Source: Paracidovorax avenae ATCC 19860
GTDB lineage: Bacteria; Pseudomonadota; Gammaproteobacteria; Burkholderiales; Burkholderiaceae_C
Direction: 5' to 3'
NCBI RefSeq assembly: GCF_000176855.2
Contig: NC_015138.1
Span: forward strand, 4,340,001-4,404,000
Length of the DNA: 64,000 bases
Shown here: in pieces, positions 35,193 to 44,450 of the stretch
Position numbering within the stretch: position 1 is the first letter of the stretch
How the letters are laid out: each line of letters starts with the position of its first letter
Program-made: the position numbers and the translations under genes
Notes under the pieces: model-generated
Seen by the model: only the letters and a program-made list of their open reading frames with translations
Told to the model about the DNA's origin: nothing
Databases searched by the model: none

Positions 35193-36530
35193 TCACAGAT
35201 GCGGCCAGACCAGCATGGTCACGGCATAGATGGCGCCCACCAGCAGCATGGAGACCACCGTGTAGCCCATGATGTCCTTGAGCTTGAGCTTGGACAGCGC
35301 CAGCGCCGGCAGGATCCAGAACGGCTGCACGAGGTCGTTCCAGCCGTTGCCCAGCATCACCGACATGGCCGTCTGCGCCTGCGAGGCGCCCAGCGTGGTG
35401 GCCGCATTGATCATGAACGGGCCTTGCAGCACCCAGTGGCCGCCGCCCGAGGGCGCGAAAAAGTTGATCACGAAGGAGCTCACGAGGCCCCACAGCGGCA
35501 GCGTGGCGGCGGTGGAGATGTTCACGAACACGTGCGCGATGGACTCCACCAGCCCCGAGCCGTGCATGATCGCCATGATGCCGGCGTAGAACGGGAACTG
35601 CAGGATGATCCCGCCGATGGTCTTCACGCCCTCGTTGACCTTCTCCACGTACTTCATCGGCGTGCCCAGCAGCAGCACCCCGAGGAACAGGATGAAGAAG
35701 TTGATCATGTTCAGGTCGAGGTTGCCGCCGCGGATGAAATGCATGGCCACGTACGCCATGCCGCACAGCCCGATCAGCAGGCTCAGCAGGCGGCTGTTGT
35801 TCAGGCGCCAGGCCAGCGTCTTCTCGTCGCCCAGCAGCCCCTCGGCGCTGGCCGCGGGTTTCGTCTCGGCCACGGTGGCCGGGTCCAGCTCGACCACCTT
35901 CTCGCCCTGCTTGGGGTGCATGGCGGCATTGAGCAGCGGCAGCGCGATCAGCACGGCCAGGCTGGTGAGCAGGATGGGCGCGGAGAAGATCGTCTGCGTG
36001 AGCGGGATCAGGCCCATGGTGCCCTCGAAGGCATGGCCCTTGGTCGAGATGAGCACCGGGATCGTCGCCGAGAAGCCCAGGCTGTACATCGTGAAGCCCG
36101 TGTAGGCCGCCGCGATGATCAGCGGATAGTGCACGCCCTTCACCTTCAGTGCCAGCTTGCGCGCCATGATGCCGCCGATCACCAGGCCGAAGCCCCAGTT
36201 CAGGTAACTACCCACGCCGCCCACGATGGTCGCGACGATGATGGCCTGGCGCGGCGTGCTCACGCGCGCGGCGATGCGGTCGAGGAAGCGGTCCACGATG
36301 GGCGCGGCCGCGAGCACGTAGCCCATCACCAGGATCACGGCCATCTGCGTCGTGAAGGCCAGCAGGCTCCAGAAGCCCTTGCCCCAGTCCTGCACCACGG
36401 CGTCGATCGGGCGGCTCTCCACCCCGAAGGCCAGCGCCATGGTGAGCAGCGTGAGCAGGATCGCAAAGACGAACGGATCGGGCAGGTAGCGCCGCATCAG
36501 TTCGGTGAAGAAGGCAGTGATTTTCGACAT
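35193..36530 (-). CDS. atoE: AtoE-type short-chain fatty acid permease
   Basis: A 445-residue inner-membrane protein with about 12 hydrophobic segments. It opens MSKITAFFTELMRRYLPDPF, the canonical AtoE N-terminus, and contains SYLNWGFGLVIGGIMARK and NFFAPSGGGHWVLQGP, both family hallmarks. AtoE carries short-chain fatty acids or acetoacetate. In this setting, between a dehydrogenase and a CatC-like enzyme, it may import a carboxylated aromatic breakdown product. I chose the start at 36530 by alignment with the family opening; AAAGAG lies 12 nt upstream. Confidence 0.9.
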   Translation of the reverse strand: MSKITAFFTELMRRYLPDPFVFAILLTLLTMALAFGVESRPIDAVVQDWGKGFWSLLAFTTQMAVILVMGYVLAAAPIVDRFLDRIAARVSTPRQAIIVATIVGGVGSYLNWGFGLVIGGIMARKLALKVKGVHYPLIIAAAYTGFTMYSLGFSATIPVLISTKGHAFEGTMGLIPLTQTIFSAPILLTSLAVLIALPLLNAAMHPKQGEKVVELDPATVAETKPAASAEGLLGDEKTLAWRLNNSRLLSLLIGLCGMAYVAMHFIRGGNLDLNMINFFILFLGVLLLGTPMKYVEKVNEGVKTIGGIILQFPFYAGIMAIMHGSGLVESIAHVFVNISTAATLPLWGLVSSFVINFFAPSGGGHWVLQGPFMINAATTLGASQAQTAMSVMLGNGWNDLVQPFWILPALALSKLKLKDIMGYTVVSMLLVGAIYAVTMLVWPHL

Positions 36531-36603
36531 GCGAATTGTCTCTTTGGTGTCGTGTGGATTTCTGAGAGAACGAAGGCGGAAGCGAGGCAATGCGCGGTGG
36601 CTA

Positions 36604-37338
36604 TCAGACCCCCGCGACCCCCACGGTCATGCCGCCGCAGACGTAGAGCACTTGCCCGGTAACGAAACCGCTGCGCCCATCGAGCAGATACGACACCGCA
36701 TGCGCCACGTCGTCGGGCGTGCCGACACGCTTCACGGGCACCGCATCGATGATGGCCTGCGTGCGCGGCGCATCCGGCGGGTTGGCTCGGTCGAACAGCT
36801 CGGTGCGGATGGGCCCCGGCCCGATGGCGTTGGCCGTGATGCCGTGGCGCCCCAGTTCCAGCGCCCACACGCGCGTCATGCCGATCAGGCCGGCCTTGGT
36901 GGCCGAATACGCGGTGCGCAGTTCCTTGCCGAGCGCGGCGCGCGACGACATGTTCACGATGCGCCCGAAGCCGGCCGCCTGCATGCCCGGCAGCAGCGCC
37001 TGCATGCACTGCAGGCTGCAGCGCAGGTTCAGCGCCACGGCCAGGTCGAACTGCTCCAGCGTCTGCTCGGCCGCCCCGGCCGGCACCACGATGCCGACGT
37101 TGTTGACCAGCCGCGTGATCGGGCCACCCGCCAGCGCCTGCTGCAGTGCGCGCGCCGTCTCGGCGGGGTTGGACAGGTCGGCCTGGATGCCGCCGGGCAC
37201 ATGGTCGACCACGCGGTCGATGACGACCGGCTCATAGCCGTCGGCGCGGCAGCGTTCTGCCGTCGCCGCACCGATGCCGGCGCCGCCGCCGGTGATGAGG
37301 ACGCGCTCGCGCACGGAGGAGGCAAGGGAGTTCGTCAT
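36604..37338 (-). CDS. Short-chain dehydrogenase/reductase
   Basis: A 244-residue classical SDR. The cofactor motif is TGGGAGIG (TGxxxGxG), followed by NNVGI and the catalytic Ser (NMSSR) and Tyr-x-x-x-Lys (YSATK). The start MTNSLASSV at 37338 is preceded by GAAGGA; an in-frame ATG at 37365 is an alternative. Its place within the pca-linked set suggests it oxidises or reduces an intermediate feeding beta-ketoadipate. The substrate is unknown. Confidence 0.9.
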   Translation of the reverse strand: MTNSLASSVRERVLITGGGAGIGAATAERCRADGYEPVVIDRVVDHVPGGIQADLSNPAETARALQQALAGGPITRLVNNVGIVVPAGAAEQTLEQFDLAVALNLRCSLQCMQALLPGMQAAGFGRIVNMSSRAALGKELRTAYSATKAGLIGMTRVWALELGRHGITANAIGPGPIRTELFDRANPPDAPRTQAIIDAVPVKRVGTPDDVAHAVSYLLDGRSGFVTGQVLYVCGGMTVGVAGV

Positions 37339-37385
37339 GGGGAATCCTTCAGGGGAATAGGTCATGCCGCGCCGCAGCGAGCGGC

Positions 37386-37682
37386 TCACAGGTAGCACTG
37401 TCCGTCCACGTAGGCCTTGCGCCAGCGCGTGAGCACCACGCGCTCGAACAGGCCGGCGGCATGGAAGGGATCGGACTCGATGAAGCGCTGCGCCGCTTCG
37501 CGCGAGTCCAGCGCCACCACGTAGAGGCCGCCGCCCAGGTCCCGGCCGTCGTCGTCCAGCTTGGCCCCGCAGGCCAGCAGCAGGTCCTTGTGGCCGTCCA
37601 GGAATTCCAGGTGCGCGGCGCGCGTGGCCTGGCGCACGTGCTGGTGGCCGGGCTTGTCGAAGGTCTCGATGATGAAAGGCAT
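37386..37682 (-). CDS. YciI-family protein
   Basis: A 98-residue protein of the YciI-like ferredoxin-fold family. Conserved blocks are MPFIIETFDKPG, RAAHLEFLDGHKDLLLACG and SREAAQRFIESDPFHAAGLFE. The DPF motif and the His in LEFLDGH are the family's putative active-site elements. The family is distantly related to muconolactone isomerase, and some members act in dechlorination or lactone chemistry. Its coupling to a cyclase-family hydrolase gene suggests a role in the same peripheral step. Confidence 0.85.
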   Translation of the reverse strand: MPFIIETFDKPGHQHVRQATRAAHLEFLDGHKDLLLACGAKLDDDGRDLGGGLYVVALDSREAAQRFIESDPFHAAGLFERVVLTRWRKAYVDGQCYL

Positions 37683-37799
37683 GGCGTGTTCTTTCCGTGC
37701 GCGGCGGGCCGGCACATGGCGGACGCCGCTGGCCGGGGACCTGCGGCGTGTTCGGGGTTGGAGCGGCTCCCGGGCCCGCTGGCCCGGAGAGTGGCGGTC

Positions 37800-38873
37800 T
37801 CAGACCGTGGCGACGGGCGTCACGGGCGAGCCCACGGCGCCAGGCAGGTTCAGCGGCGGTGCCGTCAGCAGGAACCGCTGGCGGCCGTGCTCGCGCAGCC
37901 AGCGCGCCAGCGGCGTAAGGTGCCACAGTTCGCCCAGGTGCACGCCCAGCTTGAACAGGCAGTGCTCGTGCAGCGGCAGCGCCGCGCAGCAGGCCGGCCC
38001 GGGGCGTGCGGGCAGGCCCTCGACGGCGTAGTTGTCCGCCGCGATGGCGGCGAGCTGGCTGTCGGTGATCCACTGCAGCAGCTTCTCGTCGCGGCCGTCC
38101 AGCACCGCGCAGGCGTTGTGCAGCACCTGCGGATCGGGATGCCGGCGCATGCCCAGCACCACGTCGGCGAAGCCCGTGTGCAGGCAGACGATGTCGCCCG
38201 TCTCCACCGCCACGCCGTCGCCGTCGAGCACGCGCATCAGCGTGTCATAGCCGACCAGCGTGCGCACATCGCCCAGGTGGGCGCGCAAATCGATCATCAC
38301 GCCGCGGCCCTGCACGCCCGTGCGCGCCATGCCCTCGATGCCCAGGGCGTGCGCGGCCGAGGTGCTGGTGCCGGCAGCGCCCGGCGTGGCCGGCACGCCG
38401 GTGTCGCGCACGTCCTGCGGGCCGACGATGTGCCGCCCCGCCGCATAGCCGTTGTAGTAGAGCGCCTCGGGCAGGCCGTCGCCATTGGCGTCGAACAGCG
38501 ATCCGGCGTGCGCCAGGCTGTCCCACTGCGTGGAGTACTGCAGGTACAGGATGGCCAGGTCGTCGGACATCACGTCCGTGCGGCCCGGCTCCAGTTCGGC
38601 CATCAGGCAGTTGAAATTCACCAACCCCTTGCGCAGCGTGGGCCGCAGCACGGGCGGGTGGCGGGCCGGATTGAGCGCGCTGCCGCCGGGATAGTCCAGC
38701 GGCAGGCTCAGCGCGAACGCCAGGCCCTCGCGCACCTCGGCCACGCCCTGGCGCACCTTGTCGGGTGTCAGCAGGTTCAGGCGGCCCAGTTGGTCGTCGG
38801 GCCCGAAGTCGCCCCAGGTGGAGCCGGGCGGGCGCTGCTTCCAGCGGGGGTTCGCGGGCTGTGGCTGTTCCAT
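37800..38873 (-). CDS. Cyclase-family metal-dependent hydrolase
   Basis: A 357-residue member of the cyclase/kynurenine-formamidase fold (PF04199 type). Family blocks include STWGDFGPDDQLGRLNLLTP at the start, QWDSLAHAGSLFD where metal ligands are expected, and GDIVCLHTGF. It is about 100 residues longer than kynurenine formamidase, as in a subfamily often found with aromatic degradation genes. It probably hydrolyses a cyclic amide, imide or lactone. It lies 6 bp downstream of pcaD in the leftward operon. Confidence 0.82.
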   Translation of the reverse strand: MEQPQPANPRWKQRPPGSTWGDFGPDDQLGRLNLLTPDKVRQGVAEVREGLAFALSLPLDYPGGSALNPARHPPVLRPTLRKGLVNFNCLMAELEPGRTDVMSDDLAILYLQYSTQWDSLAHAGSLFDANGDGLPEALYYNGYAAGRHIVGPQDVRDTGVPATPGAAGTSTSAAHALGIEGMARTGVQGRGVMIDLRAHLGDVRTLVGYDTLMRVLDGDGVAVETGDIVCLHTGFADVVLGMRRHPDPQVLHNACAVLDGRDEKLLQWITDSQLAAIAADNYAVEGLPARPGPACCAALPLHEHCLFKLGVHLGELWHLTPLARWLREHGRQRFLLTAPPLNLPGAVGSPVTPVATV

Positions 38874-38879
38874 GGAATC

Positions 38880-39680
38880 CTAGTCCCTTTGCAGGAAATC
38901 CGCGAGCGCGGCATCGAAGGCCTGCGGCGCCTCGAGGTTGGACAGGTGCGAGGCCGGCAGTTCGGCCACGCGGGCCCCGGCGATGGCGGCCTGCATGGCC
39001 TGCGCATCCGCCACCGTGGTGACCGGGTCGGCCGTGCCGGCGATGAGCAGCGTGGGCACCGCGATGCCGCCGATGGCCGCGCGCAGGTCGGCGTGGGCCA
39101 GGGCTTCGCAACAGCCGGCGTAGCCTTCCGGCGCGATGCCCGCGATCCAGCCCTGGGCGCGGCGCACCACGTCGGGCTGCGCGGCGGCGAAGGCGTCGGT
39201 GAACCAGCGCCCCGGCGAGGAAGCGGCCAGCTCGGCCATGCCGGCCGTGCCCTTGTCGCGCACCATGGCGGCGCGCGCGGTCCACCCGTCGGCGGTACCG
39301 ATCTTCGCGGCACTGTTGGCCACCACCAGGCGCTCGAGCCGCTGCGGCGCGTTCACGCCGAGCCAGAGACCGGTGAAGCCGCCCATCGAGATACCGCAGA
39401 AGGCGGCCCTTTCGATGCCCAGGGCATCGAGCAGCGCAACCACGTCGCCACCCAGTTGGTCGAAGGTGTACGGCCCGGACGACACCACGCTGCCGCCGTG
39501 GCCGCGCGTGTCGTAGCGCACCACGCGGTGGGTGCGTGCGAACCGTTCGGCCTGCGCATCCCACATCTCCAGCGTGGTGCCCAGGGAGTTGGAGAACACC
39601 AGGGCCGGCGCATCGACAGGCCCTTCCACCCGCACGCGGAAGTTGCCTCCCGCGGTCTTCAGCACCTCGTTCATGGCCAT
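38880..39680 (-). CDS. pcaD: 3-oxoadipate enol-lactonase PcaD
   Basis: A 266-residue alpha/beta-hydrolase that opens 3-oxoadipate enol-lactone to 3-oxoadipate. The nucleophile elbow is CGISMGG (Ser98), the oxyanion block is FSNSLGTTLEMWD and the base is the His in PASHLSNLE near 246. YDTRGHG is typical of PcaD. Two starts, 39680 and 39674, are possible (MAMNEV or MNEV). It follows pcaF by 11 bp. Confidence 0.94.
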   Translation of the reverse strand: MAMNEVLKTAGGNFRVRVEGPVDAPALVFSNSLGTTLEMWDAQAERFARTHRVVRYDTRGHGGSVVSSGPYTFDQLGGDVVALLDALGIERAAFCGISMGGFTGLWLGVNAPQRLERLVVANSAAKIGTADGWTARAAMVRDKGTAGMAELAASSPGRWFTDAFAAAQPDVVRRAQGWIAGIAPEGYAGCCEALAHADLRAAIGGIAVPTLLIAGTADPVTTVADAQAMQAAIAGARVAELPASHLSNLEAPQAFDAALADFLQRD

Positions 39681-39691
39681 GCCGCCCCCGC

Positions 39692-40900
<1,209 letters not shown>

Positions 40901-40937
40901 GGTGTCTTGTCTCCTTGGGGGGGGCGGGCGCGGCGTT

Positions 40938-41585
40938 TCAGGCGGCGCGGATGGGCAGGCCGACCAGGCGCTCGAGTTCGGCATGTTCCAGGCCCGGCAC
41001 GGCGTCGATCAGCACCAGGCCGTCCGGCGTGCAGGCCAGCGTGGCGAGGTCGGTGTAGATGCGCTTGACGCAGCCGATGCCCGTCAGCGGATAGGTGCAC
41101 TGCGCCACGATCTTGGACTGGCCCTGCTTGGTCAGCAGGTCCATCATCACCCAGGTCTGCTTGGCGCCGATGGCCAGGTCCATCGCGCCGCCCACGGCCG
41201 GGATGGCCCCGGGCTCGCCCGTGCTCCAGTTGGCGAGGTCGCCCCTGGCGCTGACCTGGAAGGCGCCCAGCACGCAGATGTCCAGGTGGCCGCCGCGCAT
41301 CATGGCGAAGCTGTCGGCATGGTGGAAGTACGCACCGCCCGGCAGCAGCGTGACGGGCTGCTTGCCCGCGTTGATGAGGTCGTAGTCCTCCTGCCCGGCC
41401 GCGGGCGCGGGGCCCATGCCGAGGATGCCGTTCTCGCTCTGCAGGATGACTTCGCGGTCGGCCGGGATGTGGTTGGCCACGAGGGTGGGTTGCCCGATGC
41501 CCAGGTTGACGACGGCGCCCTCGTGGATGTCCTGGGCCACGCGGCGGGCCAGTTCGTCTTTGCTGCGTTTCTGATAGCTGCTCAC
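40938..41585 (-). CDS. pcaJ: 3-oxoadipate CoA-transferase subunit B PcaJ
   Basis: A 215-residue beta subunit of the class I CoA-transferase that moves CoA from succinyl-CoA to 3-oxoadipate. The catalytic glutamate is Glu51 in SENGILGMG; VVNLGIGQPTLVANHI precedes it. The length is normal. It lies 51 bp downstream of pcaI. Confidence 0.95.
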   Translation of the reverse strand: MSSYQKRSKDELARRVAQDIHEGAVVNLGIGQPTLVANHIPADREVILQSENGILGMGPAPAAGQEDYDLINAGKQPVTLLPGGAYFHHADSFAMMRGGHLDICVLGAFQVSARGDLANWSTGEPGAIPAVGGAMDLAIGAKQTWVMMDLLTKQGQSKIVAQCTYPLTGIGCVKRIYTDLATLACTPDGLVLIDAVPGLEHAELERLVGLPIRAA

Positions 41586-41636
41586 GCTGATTCCTTCTGC
41601 GCTGGTGGCCTGTTCAATTCCGATGCGATGCCGGGC

Positions 41637-42338
41637 TCATGCAGGCTTCCTGAAGCCCGCGCCCTGGGTGGCGGTGCGCTCGATGCGCACGATCCGGCTC
41701 ACGAAGATGCCGGGGGTGACGATGGCCTCGGGGTCCAGCGCGCCCAGTTCCGCGATCTCGTGCACCGTGGCGATGGTCTGCTTCGCGGCCGTGGCCATCA
41801 CGGGGCCGAAGTTGCGCGCGGACATGCGGTAGGTCAGGTTGCCCCAGCGGTCGCCGCGCTCGGCCTTGATGAGGGCCACGTCGCCATGGATGGGGTACTC
41901 CAGCACGTAGTGCTTGCCCCCGATCTCGCGCGTTTCCTTGCCCTTCGCCAGTTCGGTGCCGTAGGCCGTGGGGCAGAAGAAGGCGCCGATGCCGGCCCCG
42001 GCCGCGCGCAGGCGCTCGGCGAGGTTGCCCTGCGGCACCAGTTCCAGTTCCAGCTTGCCGGAGCGGTACAGGTCGTCGAACACCCAGCTGTCCACCTGCC
42101 GCGGGAAGCTGCAGATGATCTTGCGCACGCGGCCCGTCTTGAGCAGCGCGGCCAGGCCCGTGTCGCCGTTGCCGGCGTTGTTGTTGACCACCGTGAGGTC
42201 GCGGGCGCCCTGCTCGATCAGTCCGTCGATCAGTTCGCCGGGAATGCCGGCCGTGCCGAAGCCGCCGACGAGCACCGTGGCGCCGTCCTGGATGCCCGAC
42301 AGGGCCTGGGCAACGGAATCCGCAATCTTGTTGATCAT
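41637..42338 (-). CDS. pcaI: 3-oxoadipate CoA-transferase subunit A PcaI
   Basis: A 233-residue alpha subunit partner of PcaJ. The glycine-rich CoA-binding block VLVGGFGTAGIPGELIDGL lies at residues 22-40, and GNLAERLRAAGAGIGAF is a second signature. It is the first gene of the leftward operon and is divergent from pcaR, with the PcaR-like operator between them. Confidence 0.95.
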   Translation of the reverse strand: MINKIADSVAQALSGIQDGATVLVGGFGTAGIPGELIDGLIEQGARDLTVVNNNAGNGDTGLAALLKTGRVRKIICSFPRQVDSWVFDDLYRSGKLELELVPQGNLAERLRAAGAGIGAFFCPTAYGTELAKGKETREIGGKHYVLEYPIHGDVALIKAERGDRWGNLTYRMSARNFGPVMATAAKQTIATVHEIAELGALDPEAIVTPGIFVSRIVRIERTATQGAGFRKPA

Positions 42339-42441
42339 GGGAAGAAACACCTGGAATGAGAGGCAGGGCCGGACCACCGTGCCGCGCGGCGACAATCCGG
42401 CCCGCGAGCGGGAGGCAGCCGGATGCCCGGCTGCGGAATTT

Positions 42442-42468
42442 TGTTCGTATAAAGAACAAATGTTCGTA
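42442..42468. promoter_or_regulatory. Probable PcaR operator
   Basis: Three half-sites alternate in the pcaI/pcaR gap: TGTTCGTA (42442-42449), GAACA (42454-42458, inverted) and TGTTCGTA (42461-42468). The two direct copies are 19 bp apart. This triple-repeat pattern resembles the targets of PcaU/PcaR IclR regulators. It lies 30 bp before pcaR, fitting joint control of pcaR and the pca operon. Confidence 0.7.
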
Positions 42469-42497
42469 CAATGAATTAATTCTAGAGCCAACAGCTT

Positions 42498-43301
42498 ATG
42501 AGCGATACCCCCAAGGACCCTGGTAAAAACCCTAGGCCGGGCGACAGCTATGTGCAGTCGTTCGCCCGCGGACTGGAAGTGATCCGCTCCTTCAGCGCCG
42601 CCGCGCCGCAGCAGACACTGAGCGAGGTGGCGGCCTCCTCGGGCCTGACGCGCGCGGGCGCCCGCCGCATCCTGCTCACGCTGCAGACACTGGGCTACGT
42701 GGAAAGCGACGGGCGGCTGTTCCGCCTCACGCCGCGCATCCTGGACCTGGGGTTCGCCTATCTCTCGTCCATGCCCATCTGGGACCTGGCGGAGCCGTCC
42801 ATGGAAGCGCTGGCCGGCGAGGTGCACGAGTCGTGCTCGGCCGCCGTGCTGGACGGGCACGACATCGTCTATGTGCTGCGCATCCACACCCACAAGATCA
42901 TGAGCACCAACCTCGGCGTGGGCTCGCGCCTGCCCGCGTTCTGGACCTCCATGGGCCGCATGCTGCTGGCCGGCCTGCCCGACGAGCGCGTCATCGCACT
43001 CATGCACGACCTGCCGCGCAAGCGCTTCACCCCGCGCACCGTGGTGGAGGACGCGGAACTGCTCGCCCGCGTGCAGACCGCCCGCGCGCAGGGCTGGTGC
43101 CTGATCGACCAGGAGCTGGAGGAAGGGCTGATCTCCGTCGCCGCCCCGCTGCGCGACCGCGCCGGCCGCACGGTGGCCGCGCTCAACATCAGCGGGCAGG
43201 CCAACCGCACCAGCGCGAAGGTGATGCAGCGCGACCTGCTGCCCGTGCTGCTGCGCACGGCCGACACCATCTCGCGGTTGCTGGGCACGCGGCGCGGCTG
43301 A
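42498..43301 (+). CDS. pcaR: IclR-family regulator PcaR
   Basis: A 267-residue IclR regulator of the PcaR/PcaU/CatR-type subgroup. The N-terminal winged helix (residues about 18-80) includes SFARGLEVIRSFS and TRAGARRILLTLQTLGYV; the C-terminal effector domain includes SCSAAVLDGHDIVYVLRI and GWCLIDQELEEGLISVAAP. PcaR usually activates pca genes in response to beta-ketoadipate. Its divergent position from pcaI supports this. Confidence 0.92.
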   Translation: MSDTPKDPGKNPRPGDSYVQSFARGLEVIRSFSAAAPQQTLSEVAASSGLTRAGARRILLTLQTLGYVESDGRLFRLTPRILDLGFAYLSSMPIWDLAEPSMEALAGEVHESCSAAVLDGHDIVYVLRIHTHKIMSTNLGVGSRLPAFWTSMGRMLLAGLPDERVIALMHDLPRKRFTPRTVVEDAELLARVQTARAQGWCLIDQELEEGLISVAAPLRDRAGRTVAALNISGQANRTSAKVMQRDLLPVLLRTADTISRLLGTRRG

Positions 43302-43378
43302 GCCGCGCCTCCATCCGCCAGGCCAGGCAGCGCCTATCACGCTCCTGGTCCCGGTCACGACCTGCACCGGCGCGCAGC

Positions 43379-43403
43379 TTCGCATGCCTCGCACCTGCTT
43401 CGC
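43379..43403 (+). promoter_or_regulatory. Perfect PIP box (TTCGC-N15-TTCGC)
   Basis: TTCGC at 43379-43383 and TTCGC at 43399-43403 are separated by exactly 15 bases, a perfect match to the plant-inducible-promoter box TTCGB-N15-TTCGB. HrpX/HrpB-type AraC regulators bind it to switch on type III secretion genes in Xanthomonas, Ralstonia and Acidovorax. It ends 62 bp before the chaperone-like gene. I see no convincing -10 at the usual distance. Confidence 0.75.
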
Positions 43404-43465
43404 CGCTCATGCCGCTTCCGATGATGGATATGCAAAAGATGTGCATAACCAACGGGAGCGCCATC

Positions 43466-44428
43466 ATGCAGATCTCATCCACCGCAAGCACCACTGATCC
43501 ATCCACCCTATCGCCTCCCCCGGCGGCATGGCTGCGCGAAGCTGCCCGCCGGTTCGGCGAAACGGAAGGCGCGGAGCCTTTCTCCGAGTCGCGCTCCTTC
43601 GAACAGGACGGCATCCGCTACAGCCCCCTGCGGATCGAGGACGCCCCGCGGGAGCGCTGGGTTCTGGTGGCGTCGCAGCCCTGCCCTGCCAGCGTGGAAG
43701 AGCCCGTCTGGACCAGCCTGCTGCTGCACCTCAACGCACCGGCCATGGCGCTCGGGTCCGTCGGCATCGGCCTGGATCGCACCGGACGCGCCGTGGTCGT
43801 GCACGGCGTGCCCCCGTCGCATGTCGGCGATGCGGCCCTGCTGGCCCAGGATCTGTTCCAGCTCAGCTACTTCAGCGGCATGCTGCGGGAAAGCGCGCTC
43901 GGGGTGCAGCACCACCTGCCCTCGATGATCGAAGCGCATGCTCTGCGCCAGGCCGGGAGCGCGTCCGGGCCGGAAGCCGCGCCACCGGAGATGCCGCCGC
44001 TGCCGCCGGGCCTCGAAGCCACCGTGCAGGCACAGGCCGGTGCGGACTGGCACCGCTCCCTCCTCCGGCAGGCTCTGGACGAGCTGGGCGCCGCGGCCTC
44101 CGGCACCCCCGACCTCCCGCTGGGCTCCATCGCCCGGCTGCAGGGCAAGGACATCCAGATCGCGGCCTGCGGCGATGGCCGCACGCTGCTGCTGTCGGCA
44201 CCGCTGGACCGTGCGCTGGCCGACAGCGCCGGGCGCACCGCTGCGCTGCAGGCCAACGTGGAGCTGATGTTGATCGCCGGCTGCGCGCTGAGCCTCTCCC
44301 CCGAAGGCACGTTCGTACAGACACGCTGGGACTCCGCGGGCATGGATGGCACCGATCTGGCCGTCCAGCTGGATGGATTCGCCGCCCTGGCCGCCAGCAT
44401 GGACGCCCCCCCTGCCTCCATGCAATGA
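43466..44428 (+). CDS. Tandem CesT-like type III secretion chaperone
   Basis: A 320-residue acidic protein that appears to contain two CesT-type chaperone domains. Copy one (about 20-145) ends with a helix-strand run PVWTSLLLHLNAPAMALG and then DAALLAQDLFQLSYFSGML; copy two (about 190-315) has HRSLLRQALDELGAA, LQGKDIQIAACGDGRTLLL and AALQANVELMLIAGCALSLS. A Pro-rich linker lies between. Single CesT chaperones are about 130-170 residues. GGGAG 7 nt before the ATG supports this start. The PIP box upstream and the effector-like gene 22 bp downstream fit a chaperone-cargo pair. The fold assignment is by pattern only. Confidence 0.6.
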   Translation: MQISSTASTTDPSTLSPPPAAWLREAARRFGETEGAEPFSESRSFEQDGIRYSPLRIEDAPRERWVLVASQPCPASVEEPVWTSLLLHLNAPAMALGSVGIGLDRTGRAVVVHGVPPSHVGDAALLAQDLFQLSYFSGMLRESALGVQHHLPSMIEAHALRQAGSASGPEAAPPEMPPLPPGLEATVQAQAGADWHRSLLRQALDELGAAASGTPDLPLGSIARLQGKDIQIAACGDGRTLLLSAPLDRALADSAGRTAALQANVELMLIAGCALSLSPEGTFVQTRWDSAGMDGTDLAVQLDGFAALAASMDAPPASMQ

Positions 44429-44450
44429 AACCCGACGAACGGAGCCTCCC

